64,000 bases of DNA from Galbula dea (lineage: Eukaryota > Chordata > Aves > Piciformes > Galbulidae): the NCBI GenBank assembly GCA_013399015.1, contig VWZX01009005.1, positions 828,716-892,715 of the forward strand, written 5' to 3'. The number at the start of each line of letters is the position of its first letter. Positions within the stretch are counted from its first letter, which is position 1. Position numbers and translations under genes: made by a program. The notes under the pieces are model-generated. The model worked only from the letters and a program-made list of their open reading frames with translations. It did no database searches and was not told the origin of the DNA. This document shows, one piece after another, positions 11,301 to 22,748 of the stretch.

Positions 11301-14300
11301 GCACCCTCACTGTAAGTGGGGTGCTGCCCTAAGGGCATAGTTTGTGGTCACTTGTGACAGCAGGATTGAAGAAATATTAATCGGAGAGCATGTCCAGAGC
11401 AGGAGGTCTGTGGGTTTTGGATGTGTATATAGGGAGGAAGTCAGGCTGATCTTTTTTCCTCCTGTGTTTTTGTTTGTTTGTTTGTTTAAAGAAGCATCTC
11501 ATTTGTCTTTTAAGAGGTGAGAGGGTTGTCCTTAGTACAACATCTTCAATCTGACTTGATTTTTTTTTTTTTTTTTAAGGAGAAGGGGTTTATGTTCTTA
11601 TTTGTGGAAGGAATTTCATCAGGATGAATGTTTGTTCTATTTTTTTCTCACCTTCTCTACCCAGCATTACTAAGTAGAAAAGCTTTGCGTGGTTGCTGTT
11701 TGATTGGCGTAATATTGGGATGCTAAGTACATTAAACTGAATGCATTTATCATAATCTTATAAAAGCTTAGTGCAATAATGTCTATTATTATAGCTGTAT
11801 ACAACAGGTGGAGCTTCTAATTTTGGAAGTAAGACCTCTGTATCCTTTAGCTTTACAATAGCATGCTTAGAATAATTACCAGAGGAGTGACATATGACAG
11901 TGAAGAAACTGGATAATTCTGCCAGCATTGAGTTTTACTCCTTTTAATTTTGTCGTAGTGTCCGTGGATTGTTGTCTTGTCTAGTTTGGGGAGATAAGAG
12001 GTGTGGGAAGGAATGGAGGTTTTTGTATCTAGGCTTCTGAGACCAATATTAGGGGTTTGGTCTTTTGCCATAATAGCATGGCCGTAGGTGTAAAACGTGC
12101 TCACAGAAAATTGCTGTAGTATCACATAGACCAGGAAGTATTAACTTCAGAACAAGATAAAATAGCATTTGTGTAGGAATAATGTTCCTTTAAAGGGGCT
12201 CAAGCAAATCTGCATCTGGAAAAGGAAAGATGAATGCTTCACTGTACAGATAGTGGTTTTTCCTTGAATAGTCAGTGTCTAGACAGCCTGCCAGTCAAGG
12301 TAGACAAATACAACAATTCAAGTGCTGTCTGTAGGACAGAACTGAAGTGTCTAAATCCATTGTGCATGTTAATACACACTCTAAATGTATTATTAGTAAT
12401 TGTGTTCCTCATGATGAAATAACACTTATTGATGTCAACTTTCCAGCATTACATAAGCAGAAATAGCTGCCTAATGTAAAATAGTAGGTATTTTTGTAGC
12501 AATGTAATTTAGAAATGAATAAACAGTTGTAGGTAAGGTACACTTCCTTAACGTGATATTATCTGAGTAGTTTTCTTTATTGATGTACTGAAATATGTGT
12601 TACTACTTAACTGATGAGCCATGTAGTTTGGCAGATGTTTGTAACAGTTACTCATATGTCTTTTTGAGCAATCTTTTGTCCTCTGTTAATTCTTTCAACT
12701 GTTTTAAAATAAAATATTGAACAAGGCATTTTGACCCTCCCCTGTGCAGTACTGGTGGTCACAGGTGTATAATGAATCAGATCAGGAAACTAATCTGGCC
12801 AAAATCTAGTCTAACCACATGGGGAAAATGGGGGAAGTCTAGGTGTTTGAAGTCTTTCAAATCCTTAGTATCTATAGGAGTTGTTGTCAGAAGCAGGTCT
12901 AACTTGAATTAGTGGTGGTGCTTATTTAATGTCAGAGGGTTTTAAACTCTTGGTTGCTACACTAATTTTCTATATAACTATGAGCTGTGACTACCTGTGT
13001 TAAAATAGTGAACTTCTAAGTCAGAAAATTATTGATTTAACTAAAAGGAGTTTAAAAAAACGAAATCAGACCTAGCTATGTACTTTCCTGACAGAGAGCA
13101 AGCCTGATATGGGAGCTTAAAATATATCTTCTGCTGTCTGAGAGACAAAACAATCCCTCCCTCCTGCAGAAAGCTTTTAATGTTTAAAACTGAGCACAGA
13201 AAACAAAAATGCAAAACACAAGTTAGTGAGAGTGTATGTGCAGGTAAGAGTGACCTTTCCCACAGGACAGAGCAGGAGGACAAAGCCATTGTGGGGAGGG
13301 AAGAAGCACCCTTTTGTTAAATCTCTTGAATGAAAACTAAAAATGATGGTGATGGGAAGCAGTGGAAATGTTTGACAATAGAGTCAAAAATTTATGCCTT
13401 CTGAGCCAGGAAGGAAGGTTATCACCCTTGCTACAGAGCCCAAACCACAAAGCTATTGCTTACCTGGTGGGGACTTAATTAGAAAAGGAAAAATGCCCAG
13501 TCTTATTTCTCCAGCGTGTCTCTACCCATTTTTATTCCATTCTCTGTGTGCTGGTCACACAGCACAAGAGAAGCTTAGGGAGAGATTCAAATGTTGGCAT
13601 TTCTTCAGTGCTGTGGGTGAGATGAGACAAGTAAGATGGAACCCACTCTAGGTTTCCCTGCTTTGAAGTTTATTTAAAACTCTTTCCAAAGGCCTTGTTG
13701 TGAGCTACAAGTGCAGAGCTCTTTATCTAACCTTGTCTTGCAGTTACTCAAAGATCTTGTATGTAGCTGAGCTTCTCAAAGTTCAGTGCAGTATTGTCTC
13801 AGTGTGGGTAGGGAGTGACTTTTTCATTTTGGTCACTAGTAGAGACTGGAAAATATTTGCACATGACTTCTAGCAATTTATTAAAGCTGGCATCAGTAAC
13901 TTGTGGGCTCACAGATTAACTGCTATTACATTTTACATGACAATTAATTTTATCTGGATTGAATAGTAATGTAATGCTTATTTTAACACTAAACTTGGAC
14001 TTTTGGTAGTCTTTCATTTCTAGGAAACAGGGTGAGTGTTTGGCTCCACCAAACTAGATTTAGCCAAAGCAGAACAAATGCTGTTATTTTTAGGTAGCCT
14101 TCTTTGGAATAAGAAAAATGTCTGAATACTTGTAAAGTTATATTTTGTTCACAATGTTTTGTTCAGATTTTTCTTGAGACTTATTTAGTAAGTGTATATC
14201 AAATACAACTGTTTTACACATTGTTAGTAGCAAGTGAAGAGTACTACATGAGAAAAAACTGAAAGAGGAGAGAAATGGCTAATCAGCAACTAGCCATATC

Positions 14301-17300
14301 TTCAGACAATAATAAATCATAACTGAAAGTTCTTAATCTATTGCATGTACAAAATCAAAATGCCCAGCAAACTAGGGCTTGCTTTCAGAAGTAGTAAGTT
14401 GATCTGTACAGATTACCAACATACTCAGGATCATTTACTACTTAAATTACCAAAACTAAATACAGTAATGAGTAAATATGTGCTTTGTGTATTACTGTGA
14501 AATGTTTAAAACTGAAGCTGCTGATAATTGATGTTTATACAATGAGGAAAGAAGCTACACACAATGATACATTTTCTGCTTTCAGGTGATCACACTGATC
14601 ACTTTGCTGGTTTCAAATCAGCTATAGCTGTTAAGACAAACTGTTGTCCTTAATAATGAACTTTATGATTGTTATAAATGCTGATAATATTTTTATTGTA
14701 GGAAAGCAAGTGAGAACCAAACTGTCTCAGGCCTTTAATCACTGGCTGAATGTTCCAGAAGATAAAATACAGGTACTGGCTAATAACTTTTAAAAGGCTA
14801 TTATCTTTCTTCCAAGACTGCTAATAACAGATGATTCTATTACATAGCATAAATGACTGGAAATCTTAAATGCACTACTTTTAGAATATATTAAAGTAAA
14901 CTGTCAGGAAAACAACTTCAGTGCAAAGCTTTGACTGTGATCTAACACTAAAGAAATTACTTTGTGACTTGGATAAGTCTTTAGGGTGTCTTAAGAGTGA
15001 CACTTTATAGTCCTGAAGTAGCAAAATGGTTTAAACAGTGATGGAAGAGGCTGCATTCATTATCTAGTAACTCCTCTGTTTTCCAACCTGTCTGTATAAC
15101 TTTTTAGCCACATCTATTCTGGCACATCTTACCCTTTGTGCTCAGCTTCATATCCAAATAAAATGTATTATGTAACTTTCTGTGTACTGTATGAATCGTT
15201 TTAGTCCAAATATCAAAGATCAGAATACAAACTGGAAGTAGCCTCTAGAAGTTACCTAGGCCAACCTCCTTCTCAAAGCCAGGTTTTCTCCATAGCTGTT
15301 TCAGGCTTCTGGGGGCCTTGCTGAGTTTAGAAAAACCAAGGGTGTAGACTGCAGCCTCTCAGGACCTGCCTTCCAGTGCTGAACCCCTTCCATGATAAAC
15401 TCTTCCATTCTGTCCAAATGGGATTTCTTATGATGCAGTCTGACTGTTGTCTCTTGCCCTTTTGCTGAGCTGTGACAGTATGGATTCATCTTCTCTCATG
15501 TACTAAGTAAACTGAAGCTGCAATGCCTCTGTATGAGCAGAAGTTAACTAGTTCTGCCATGTCACTTTTAAAGTGATAATCATGTAACCACTGTTGAAAA
15601 CTTCTACTTCTTTTGGTTGTCTTTATGAATGAAACCAATGCTTTAATGTTTCTTTTACCACTTAGCTGTTTGTGATGGAACTTAATATTTTTATTCTTCA
15701 GACTAGTTTGAGGGAAAAAAAACACCACTGTCACCTTTTTATTTAAATCCTGACACAATTAGTATTGCTTTTGTGCATACTTGTACTAATTGTAATAACT
15801 TAAGTTGGTTGAAGTCTAGAGGACCACCTGTACAGTCATCTTTTTGGCATCTCTTATAATCTTAAGATGTCTCAGGTGTCTAGCTGCTTGATTCCCTTCC
15901 AGCTGTTTTTATTTCTTTTAATAAAAATCTTAATTCTGGCACTCAGCATGGGACACTTTTATTGTCTATTTTCCCTGTTCACAAGCTAACTTAATTCAAA
16001 CACACGGTCATGAAGGACTGTTTCAATTAAACTTTACATGTCTAGAAAGTGCAAGGGTTTTTTAAACTAACAGTGACATGAAGTGGGTTAGCAAGAGAAA
16101 TGGTATAATAGGCTTTTCTAAGGAATTCATAGAATACAGGGAAACTTTTCTGATAGTACTGAGAATATTCAGACAAATAAGTATGCAAAGTCGCTTTCAG
16201 TAAGTACTCTGTCCCCTGATACAAAGTCAATGGGCAACAAATCTTTACAGGTTAAAGTAGGGCTTACTTCTAATTGGTAGGTGAGTCATTAGTGCTTAAG
16301 TAGGTTGTTCTTGCAGTCATATCTTGGACAAACAATTAGATTGCTGTGATTTGAGTTTTAATCTTTAGGGCAGTGGTCACTGAGTAGTAGAAGGTGGCTT
16401 GCTGCTCAGAGAAATGCTTGCTGGCAAGTTCCTCTTTTTCCTAGAGCACCCACACCTAGGGTGATACTAGGTACTTGCCACTATTTAATGGTGGCCTTTA
16501 TTTTTTAGAAGCAGTTATTTTGATGAATGTTTACTGAGTGCAGTGTTTGTAGCTATCAGGTGTTAATTGGTTCCTTAGCTTTAAAATCATATCTTAATCA
16601 GATGTTTTGCAGTGAGTTTGTACAGTATGCAGTTTTACATGGTTAAACTTATTTCCCTTTAAGCAGGTGCTGAATATACCTGTTCCTTGCATAGCAGCTG
16701 TGCAACAAAAATAGTATATAGTGTTAAAACTTTCTTATGAATTGTCCTGCTTTGGAATTGTTACAGTTCACTTTTAATTAAAGGTAGTCAGCTACAAGCT
16801 TGATGCTCTAAACAGTTTATTTCATACCTCGAGTGGTGTATGATACTGATTTATCTAATACTGAGTAGTAACTATGTAGGAGGCTTCCCAAAAGAAGTTG
16901 TAGCTTTTTCCTTTATGCCAAGAATTTTCCAAATGATGTTTCATAGAGAATAGTCTGTTCTTTAAGAGCTTAGTTGTGAAAATAACTACACAAAGTGTGG
17001 GGAGAGACAAATTCTCTCCACTTCTCAAAACATGGTTTATGAGACAGACGTGTTAATGGAGGATACCTGGCACTCTGAAGAACTGAACTTTGGAGATCTT
17101 GGGTTGGTGAATCTAAACTTGTCACCATATTGTGTTGCTTTTCTTTTCCTCTGTTCATGTTTTTAATAACTGTTACTTCATGATTCCTAGACAATGGCAT
17201 ATTTTAGTACTGTTGCAACAGTGGAGTGTGCAACTGGAAATACTTAAGGCAATAAGTTCACTGTGAATCTGAATACTTGACACAAGAACAGACCACATGA

Positions 17301-18250
17301 CCCAGGAGCAAATTAGCTAATGAAAAGAATCTTAAATCTGTGTTAGTAGTAAAAGCAAGTGGTCTAAAGGAGAACCTCATTGATAGAGGATATAATTCAT
17401 TAAAATCTTAATCATTTTAAATAAGGTCTTGCAAAACTGCAGGTTAAATGACAGTGGGAGACTTAATGATTTTCTCTTCTTGTAATAGGTTATCATTGAA
17501 GTGACAGAGATGTTGCACAATGCAAGCCTACTTGTGGATGATATTGAAGATAACTCAAAGCTACGCCGGGGCTTTCCAGTGGCACACAGTATCTATGGAA
17601 TTCCATCTGTAATCAACTGTGCTAATTATGTGTATTTCCTTGGCTTAGAGAAGGTTTTAACCCTTGATCATCCAGATGCTGTTAAAGTTTTTACCCGTCA
17701 ACTTCTGGAACTCCATAAAGGTCAAGGCTTGGATATTTACTGGAGGGATACTTACACCTGTCCTACGGAAGCTGAATACAAAGCTATGGTATTGCAAAAG
17801 ACAGGTGGTCTCTTTGGATTAGCTGTAGGCCTCATGCAGCTGTTTTCTGATTATAAAAAAGACTTAAAGCCACTTCTTAACACTCTTGGCCTCTTCTTCC
17901 AAATAAGAGATGACTATGCCAACTTGCACTCCAAAGAATACAGTGAAAACAAGAGTTTTTGTGAAGACTTAACTGAGGGCAAGTTCTCATTCCCAACCAT
18001 TCATGCAATTTGGTCGAGACCTGAAAGTACTCAGGTGCAAAACATTTTACGTCAGAGGACAGAGAACATAGATGTAAAAAAATACTGTGTCCATTACCTT
18101 GAAAGTGTGGGTTCCTTTGAGTACACTCGGAATACACTGAAAGAGCTTGAATCAGAAGCCTATAAACAAATTGAATCACTTGGGGGAAACCCTGAGCTTG
18201 TAGCTCTAGTTGAACAGCTGAGCAAAATGTTCAAAGAAACTGAAAACTAA
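5261..18250 (+). CDS. GGPS1: Geranylgeranyl diphosphate synthase 1 (GGPPS), gene-level entry
   Basis: This enzyme condenses isopentenyl diphosphate with farnesyl diphosphate to make geranylgeranyl diphosphate, the lipid donor for prenylation of Rho and Rab GTPases. It is cytosolic and works as an oligomer. Coding exons are 5261-5318, 14702-14772 and 17489-18250, joining to 296 codons (about 300 in mammals). The first aspartate-rich motif DDIED is at residues 60-64, and the second (IRDDYAN) has its aspartates at 184-185. Both bind diphosphate through magnesium. Other family landmarks are the LRRG following the first motif, GQGLDIYWRD, and KTGGLFGLAVGLMQLFSDY. The start ATG at 5261 has G at -3 and +4 and an in-frame stop upstream at 5240-5242. 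The N-terminus is a few residues shorter than in mammals. Intron 2 uses a GC donor. The sequence is intact with no frameshift. Confidence 0.98.
6655..7235 (+). mobile_element. CR1 LINE fragment, reverse-transcriptase part of ORF2 (decayed)
   Basis: Translation of the + strand in shifting frames gives the avian CR1 ORF2 landmarks DFSKAFD, then DDTKLGGVADTP, RLERWTGKNLLKFN, VLHLGRNNPM and VDDKLSMSQQRAVVAK. Stops and frameshifts interrupt it throughout, so it is a dead copy. The 3' UTR and tail are missing, the copy breaking off near 7235. Confidence 0.85.
7888..7995 (-). mobile_element. CR1 3' end fragment, minus orientation
   Basis: The + strand shows the reverse of the CR1 3' tail: ACAGAATCACAGAAT, then GCTGGAAGGGTCTCACAAGGATCATCGAGTCC in decayed form. 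This is the usual shape of a 5'-truncated CR1 inserted on the minus strand. Confidence 0.8.
8640..10830 (+). mobile_element. CR1 LINE, 5' portion with ORF1 and ORF2 start (decayed)
   Basis: About 9480-9945 matches the CR1 ORF1 esterase-like (SGNH hydrolase) region: readable stretches include IKHDYVAF near 9645-9665 and GDSIHLPKSGQ near 9865-9895, followed by the ORF1 end (GACCTAAACTAGAAATAAAAC). From about 10150 comes the ORF2 start, with CLYTN..SIGNKQE, and then endonuclease-region remnants RAPEQEEVDEAF.QLE near 10465-10510, VGDF near 10535 and MLDLTLRNKEE near 10670-10700. Stops and frameshifts show it is not active. The upstream part, 8640-9450, is probably CR1 5' region but is less certain. 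The copy lacks reverse transcriptase and the 3' end. Confidence 0.75.
11139..11240. repeat. Imperfect inverted repeat (fold-back)
   Basis: AGCTGACTC at 11151-11159 pairs with GAGTCAGCT at 11222-11230, CTCACT at about 11140-11145 with AGTGAG at 11232-11237, and AGCAGAAA at 11173-11180 with TTTCTGCT at 11206-11213. GCTAACCTAGC at 11181-11191 also resembles the reverse complement of CTAGGTTA further right. It could be a decayed MITE or a hairpin-forming transcript segment; no family assigned. Confidence 0.5.
11466..11487. repeat. (TTTG)n simple repeat
   Basis: Four to five tandem TTTG units inside GGPS1 intron 2; a T-run follows at 11560-11576. Confidence 0.8.
14702..14772 (+). CDS. GGPS1: GGPS1 exon 3
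   Basis: The acceptor TTGTAG ends at 14701 and the donor is ACAG|GTACTG. The 71 bases complete the split glycine and encode KQVRTKLSQAFNHW to EDKIQ (residues 20-43), the first helices of the isoprenyl synthase fold. Confidence 0.96.
14773..17488 (+). other. GGPS1: GGPS1 intron 3
   Basis: GT-AG intron from GTACTG to TAATAG. It contains an old CR1 3' fragment on the minus strand at about 15230-15480; the remainder is AT-rich with nothing else I can support. Confidence 0.85.
15230..15480 (-). mobile_element. Old CR1 3' region fragment, minus orientation
   Basis: The + strand reads as the reverse of the CR1 3' UTR: CCTAGGCCAACCTCCTTCTC, then CCTTCCAGTGCTGAACCCC, CAAATGGGATTTCTTATG and CTGACTGTTGTCTCTTGCCC. 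It is strongly diverged and lacks a clean tail, indicating an old insertion. Confidence 0.7.
17489..18250 (+). CDS. GGPS1: GGPS1 exon 4 (terminal coding exon)
   Basis: The exon starts in frame after TAATAG with VIIEVTEM and runs 253 codons to TAA at 18248-18250. It holds both aspartate-rich motifs and so all catalytic residues. Family length and the C-terminal LSKMFKETEN end agree with the vertebrate protein. Confidence 0.98.
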   Translation, partial: VIIEVTEMLHNASLLVDDIEDNSKLRRGFPVAHSIYGIPSVINCANYVYFLGLEKVLTLDHPDAVKVFTRQLLELHKGQGLDIYWRDTYTCPTEAEYKAMVLQKTGGLFGLAVGLMQLFSDYKKDLKPLLNTLGLFFQIRDDYANLHSKEYSENKSFCEDLTEGKFSFPTIHAIWSRPESTQVQNILRQRTENIDVKKYCVHYLESVGSFEYTRNTLKELESEAYKQIESLGGNPELVALVEQLSKMFKETEN

Positions 18251-19300
18251 AAAGCATAATTCCTTGATTAAAGCTTTCTTTTGTAGCCATGTTACAGAAA
18301 TTACTGTTAGAAACATCACAGAATATTGAGAAATATGCCCTATTACCTATACAGTCTTAACTGTAACTGAAAACAGGTTTTGACTCTAAATGTGATCATC
18401 TTTATGCAATCATCACCATTATTTCAGGCCTTTAATTATAGTAATGTAGGTTTCTGGCTTGAATTTGGTGTTAAATATGATTGACCTAGGTGTTTTGTGC
18501 ACTTTCAAACAATACTTTAGAAAACCAAAATGTGTAATGTTAAATAACAAATGATACTTGCAGCCACAGTGCACATAAAACTGTTGTGTGGTATTTCTCA
18601 GACTTGTGAAGATCAGATGGATCAGCTTACTAAGTGAATATTCTAGCCAGCTTCTGGGAATATTTTCAGGGAATGCAAATTATGAAAGATAGTATTTTAT
18701 ATGCAAATAAGATTGATGTTTAGTCTGAAATTGTAGCTTTATAAAGATTTCTAAGTACCTTAGAGAAAAGATTTCACTGCATCAGCAAAACATAAATTTG
18801 CCACTGATTCCAGCTCTGCAGTGAATAATTTTGATTGCCTGGTTTTAGATTTTTTTTAACTGTCAAATATTTTGTAGTCGAGTACTTAAATCTATGTGTT
18901 AGAGCTCATTCATGTAACTGTAAATAGCAACATAGTAAAATTCTACTACTAATGAAATATAACTCACACCAGGTAATTTTAGGACACTGTAGTTGGTGAA
19001 AGTGTCTTTAATCTCTGCTTGTAATTGAGAGGGGTTTCTCAGGAGTTGATTCATAATTCATACTGCAATCCTGTTCTGAATTGCTATCTGGAGGCATGTT
19101 ATAGGTTTCTCCAAAGAGACAAGTTCTGTAATTTTTTGCCACTGCAAAGTACAGCATCTTGTTCTACAAGCTATAACACTACTTCAGTTTTGTTAATTGC
19201 TTAAATAGTGCTTTAAAATTATATACAGATGTAGTGAAATAGAACTGAGAGTGAGATTGAGGGGGGAGGGCTGATAAATGACAAACTCTCTGCACATCTA

Positions 19301-19332
19301 TACATATATATATATGTATGTATGTATGTATA
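19301..19332. repeat. (TA)n/(TATG)n microsatellite
   Basis: Alternating TA units run into four TATG units. A likely length-variable locus between GGPS1 and TBCE. Confidence 0.9.
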
Positions 19333-22300
19333 AAAGGAGAACAAAGCAAGCAGAATCTGCTTCTTAGCCAGGCTGGCTTTAATCAGGTTCAGTTCTCTTA
19401 GTCATTACAGCCACATAAAGCTTTGCTTTGGTTTAAGGAGGTAATGGTTTGGATCAAAGGTAGGACTGGTGCTGTCAGTGGTGGTGCTACCTCATGCATA
19501 CTCTCAAAAGAAATGGCCACAGGCTTCTGACAGCTAAGGGATAGTTTATATATGCAGGTGTTCATTTACTGTACTTGGAAAGCAGGGTGAGTCATGGTCT
19601 CAACCCACAGAGGAAACTAACTGAAGAAGGCTGCTGTAATGTCTTCCCTAGGCAGCCTTAAGAATCTTCTGAAAGTGATCAAGCAGGAAAAAATTCAGGA
19701 TGACTGCTTTCAGTCAGAGACATTATGTAGTTATGGATGATAGGCTATCCCTTTTATCTGCATGCTGAGGAGGCATCTTTTGTCTGCTCTGTGGTTAGGC
19801 ACAGAATAATAGTGTTTTCACTGAAAGGACCTGGTCTGCAGGACTGAATAGCTTGAAGTTGGTGAAAGGTGTCTTTCTGTAATGTTGATGACAGTGAATG
19901 GTAATTCCTTTTTTCATGGCTTACAAAGCTTAGTGTAAGCTTATGTTTTATGAGAAAACATGATCTGCAGCAAAGTACCTTTCTTTTGTGCCATGTCTTG
20001 GAAGAGTTGCAACTGATGTTTAACTGGAGCGAGCACCAGTAAAACTGTAGCTGTTAGGAGAATGTGCTAGTCTTACTGTAAAAGATACCCATGTGCCTAT
20101 TAGGATATTGTCACTGATGTATATGATATGAAGTGTGCTTAGTGCCATTTCATGTCTGCTTAGTTGCTGGATGTAAACCATTTTTGTGTAATCAGATTTT
20201 TCCTAATGAGGTTTTTTCTTATTTTTGTATGAAACTTCTCTACCATCTAACACTTTTGTTATCTTTTCTTTGATTTATTCTGGCAGCTCACCTCAGCATT
20301 TGTTCTAACACCATATCTGTAGAACTTGCCTCCCTTAACTTAGGAGTAAGTACACTGGAAATTTTCCAGCTGGAGGCCTTTTCATCTAGAGATGATTAAG
20401 AAGGGAAAAGGTACCCCAGGAAAAGATAGCTGAACCAACAAGAAAAACCATACAATTATGTCTTACTCGTCTGCCTTCAAGGCTCTTGATAACAGTATTC
20501 AATGCATACCCTGAGGGTATATCTTAAAAGGCCCAGAAGCAGAGTATTGTTGCTCTTCATGTTGGTTAAGAAGATGAACTGAGACCTCTGAGGGTTGTTC
20601 TTGATGTATTCAGGAGTTGAAAGAGGCTGGAGTCTTTCTCCCCTTCATCTGTTAGGCAGGTGGAGCATCTCTGAAGTATTAAGTGTCAGCAGTGGTGATG
20701 CTCCATAATCAAGGCAGATTTTATATTTGGTGCTATAAGATGACACTGTGCATCCTCATCAATATTCTCCAATATTGGCTCTGGTACAGGCTCCTGGTGG
20801 TAAGCCATGTTGGGAAAATTACTTCCTTAAAGCACCACAGGAGTTTTTGTGGCTGCAAAATCAGTTTAGTTGTGTAAGACCTGCTCTCTGTTGCTATGCT
20901 TCCCACAACACAGAGTAGGGTTTCTTCTGGATCTTCATAAGATCTGCATGCTGTGGCATGGAAATCTGAGTTGCAAGTGAAAATGTCAACGGGGAAGCAA
21001 AGGGGATGCTGGTTTCTGTGTTTGTCCTTTTGAGCCAGAACTGTTCATGTTGTTATCTTCCTACCATTGCCAACAAGTTGTGCTTTGATCAGGTTACCAT
21101 TATGTTTCTTGGGGGGCTAGCTCTTGCAGTGCCTATAAAGAGGCAAATATTCATCAGTCTTCATCATATCCTCCTCAGTCTGTTTTCTGATTGTGTGCTT
21201 GCTTGGATGTAAATGAATGCTGTCACCTGTCTTTGAGTGGACAGCCATCGAATGTATCTGTCTCAGCTCCTTCAGAGGCTGATATCATTCCCATCCACTA
21301 TACTGAAAAATGCACCACTTCAGGACCTTCCTGAAGAGACAGCTTGTCTTCCACCTCTCCTTTTGGGCTTGGCTGTTCAGGTACCCACTAAGAGCAACTT
21401 TGTATGTATTGGCCAATTGTTGATACAAATAGCCTAAAAATATTAATGGCAGTGGGAAAATAGCTGCTTGTATTTCTTAATCCTTTCAACCTTATGGTTG
21501 ATTTTTGCTAACTATTAAATACCTAAATGCTGACTACTGAAGTTTCCTATACTAATGGTTTCTTTCCCCGGTTACTGTTAAAATGCTAACATGGTACAAA
21601 ACCATGAGACTTGCAGTGTTTGGGGGGGGGGTGTACCTTCCTATATAAAACTGGTTTGAACTCAACTCTGTCTTTACCACTGAATTAGGCCAGGCTTTTC
21701 TTCATGTCCAAGAGCTATGCAGGCAGCTGTTGCACTTTGCTCTGTCTTAATGTTACCATTTTAAGTTTCAGGTTTGATATTTACTATGTTCTTTGTATTG
21801 TTTGCTCAGTACTTTCATTGTCATTCTTTTCTCAGCTACATTTCTATTCTGCTACTAATACCATAGCACACACAGTACCATCAAACTAGTTTTTTGATCC
21901 TGGACAAACAAAATAGTCTGGGTCTGCTTTTGAAATGTTAAGTCTTGGCTCATCATGTGCCTTCACAAAAGTAATCCAAGATTTTCTGCAGTCTTGAAAT
22001 GCCTGAAACCTTTTCTCCCAAGAAATAAAGGCTGTAACATGTTCATATTGCCATCAGTTATATTTGTTCTGTATAGCTTGAGCTCCTTTCCTACTCCTAG
22101 GCCTTTGTTTTCAACAACTATTTTGCTTTGGTAATGCTCTTTAGGCCTTTTTGTGAAAGAACTAACTCACTAGCCCTGGGGCAGGTAAGTTAATTTTTGT
22201 CTGGGTTAATGAATTATCCCCCTCAGCAAGAGCCTGATGAATGTCAGAGCTGGCAGATGAACAGAGCCAGGAAATGGATTTGAGAGAATGTGGTTTAGGT

Positions 22301-22437
22301 TCCTGAGGCTGCCTTATATAATTTCACCTTGTTTCACAGCATCTCCTTCACTTTGTTAGGCTAAAGAGTGTGGTTAGTTTCCCTGAGCTTTCCAAATTGA
22401 ATGTTAAGAGATGTTAAAGTTAAAAATTACTCATTCT

Positions 22438-22748
22438 GGAGGCCTACAAGAAAGCTGGTGAGGGATTTTTTAGGAGGTCAGACAGTGATAGAACCAGGGG
22501 AAATGGGTGTAAGCTAGAGGAGGGTAGATTCAAGTTGGATATTAGGAGGAGGTTCTTCACTATGAGGGTGGTGAGACTGGAACAGGTTGCCCAGAGGGGC
22601 TGTGGAAGCCTCATCCCTGGAAGCTTTTAAAACAAGGCTTGATGGGGCCCTGGGCAACCTGATCTAGTGGATGGTGTCCCTGCCAGGCAGGGGGGTTGAA
22701 ACTGGATGATCTTTGAGGTCCCTTCCAACTCTGACAATTCTATGATTC
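22438..22748 (+). mobile_element. CR1 LINE 3' end, plus orientation
   Basis: The sequence contains the well-known CR1 3' UTR: GGTTCTTCACTATGAGGGTG, GGAACAGGTTGCCCAGAGG, CTGATCTAGTGGATGGTGTC, GATGATCTTTGAGGTCCC, ending in the ATTCTATGATTC tail. It is better preserved than the intronic CR1 pieces, so relatively younger. Confidence 0.93.

Larger units (their letters stand above)
5319..14701 (+). other. GGPS1: GGPS1 intron 2, GC-AG type
   Basis: It starts GCAAGT and ends TTGTAG. It contains CR1 pieces at about 6655-7235, 7888-7995 and 8640-10830, an imperfect inverted repeat at 11139-11240, a (TTTG)n run at 11466-11487 and a T-run at 11560-11576. The rest, including about 11580-14700, is AT-rich with no coding or RNA gene that I can support. 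Confidence 0.85.
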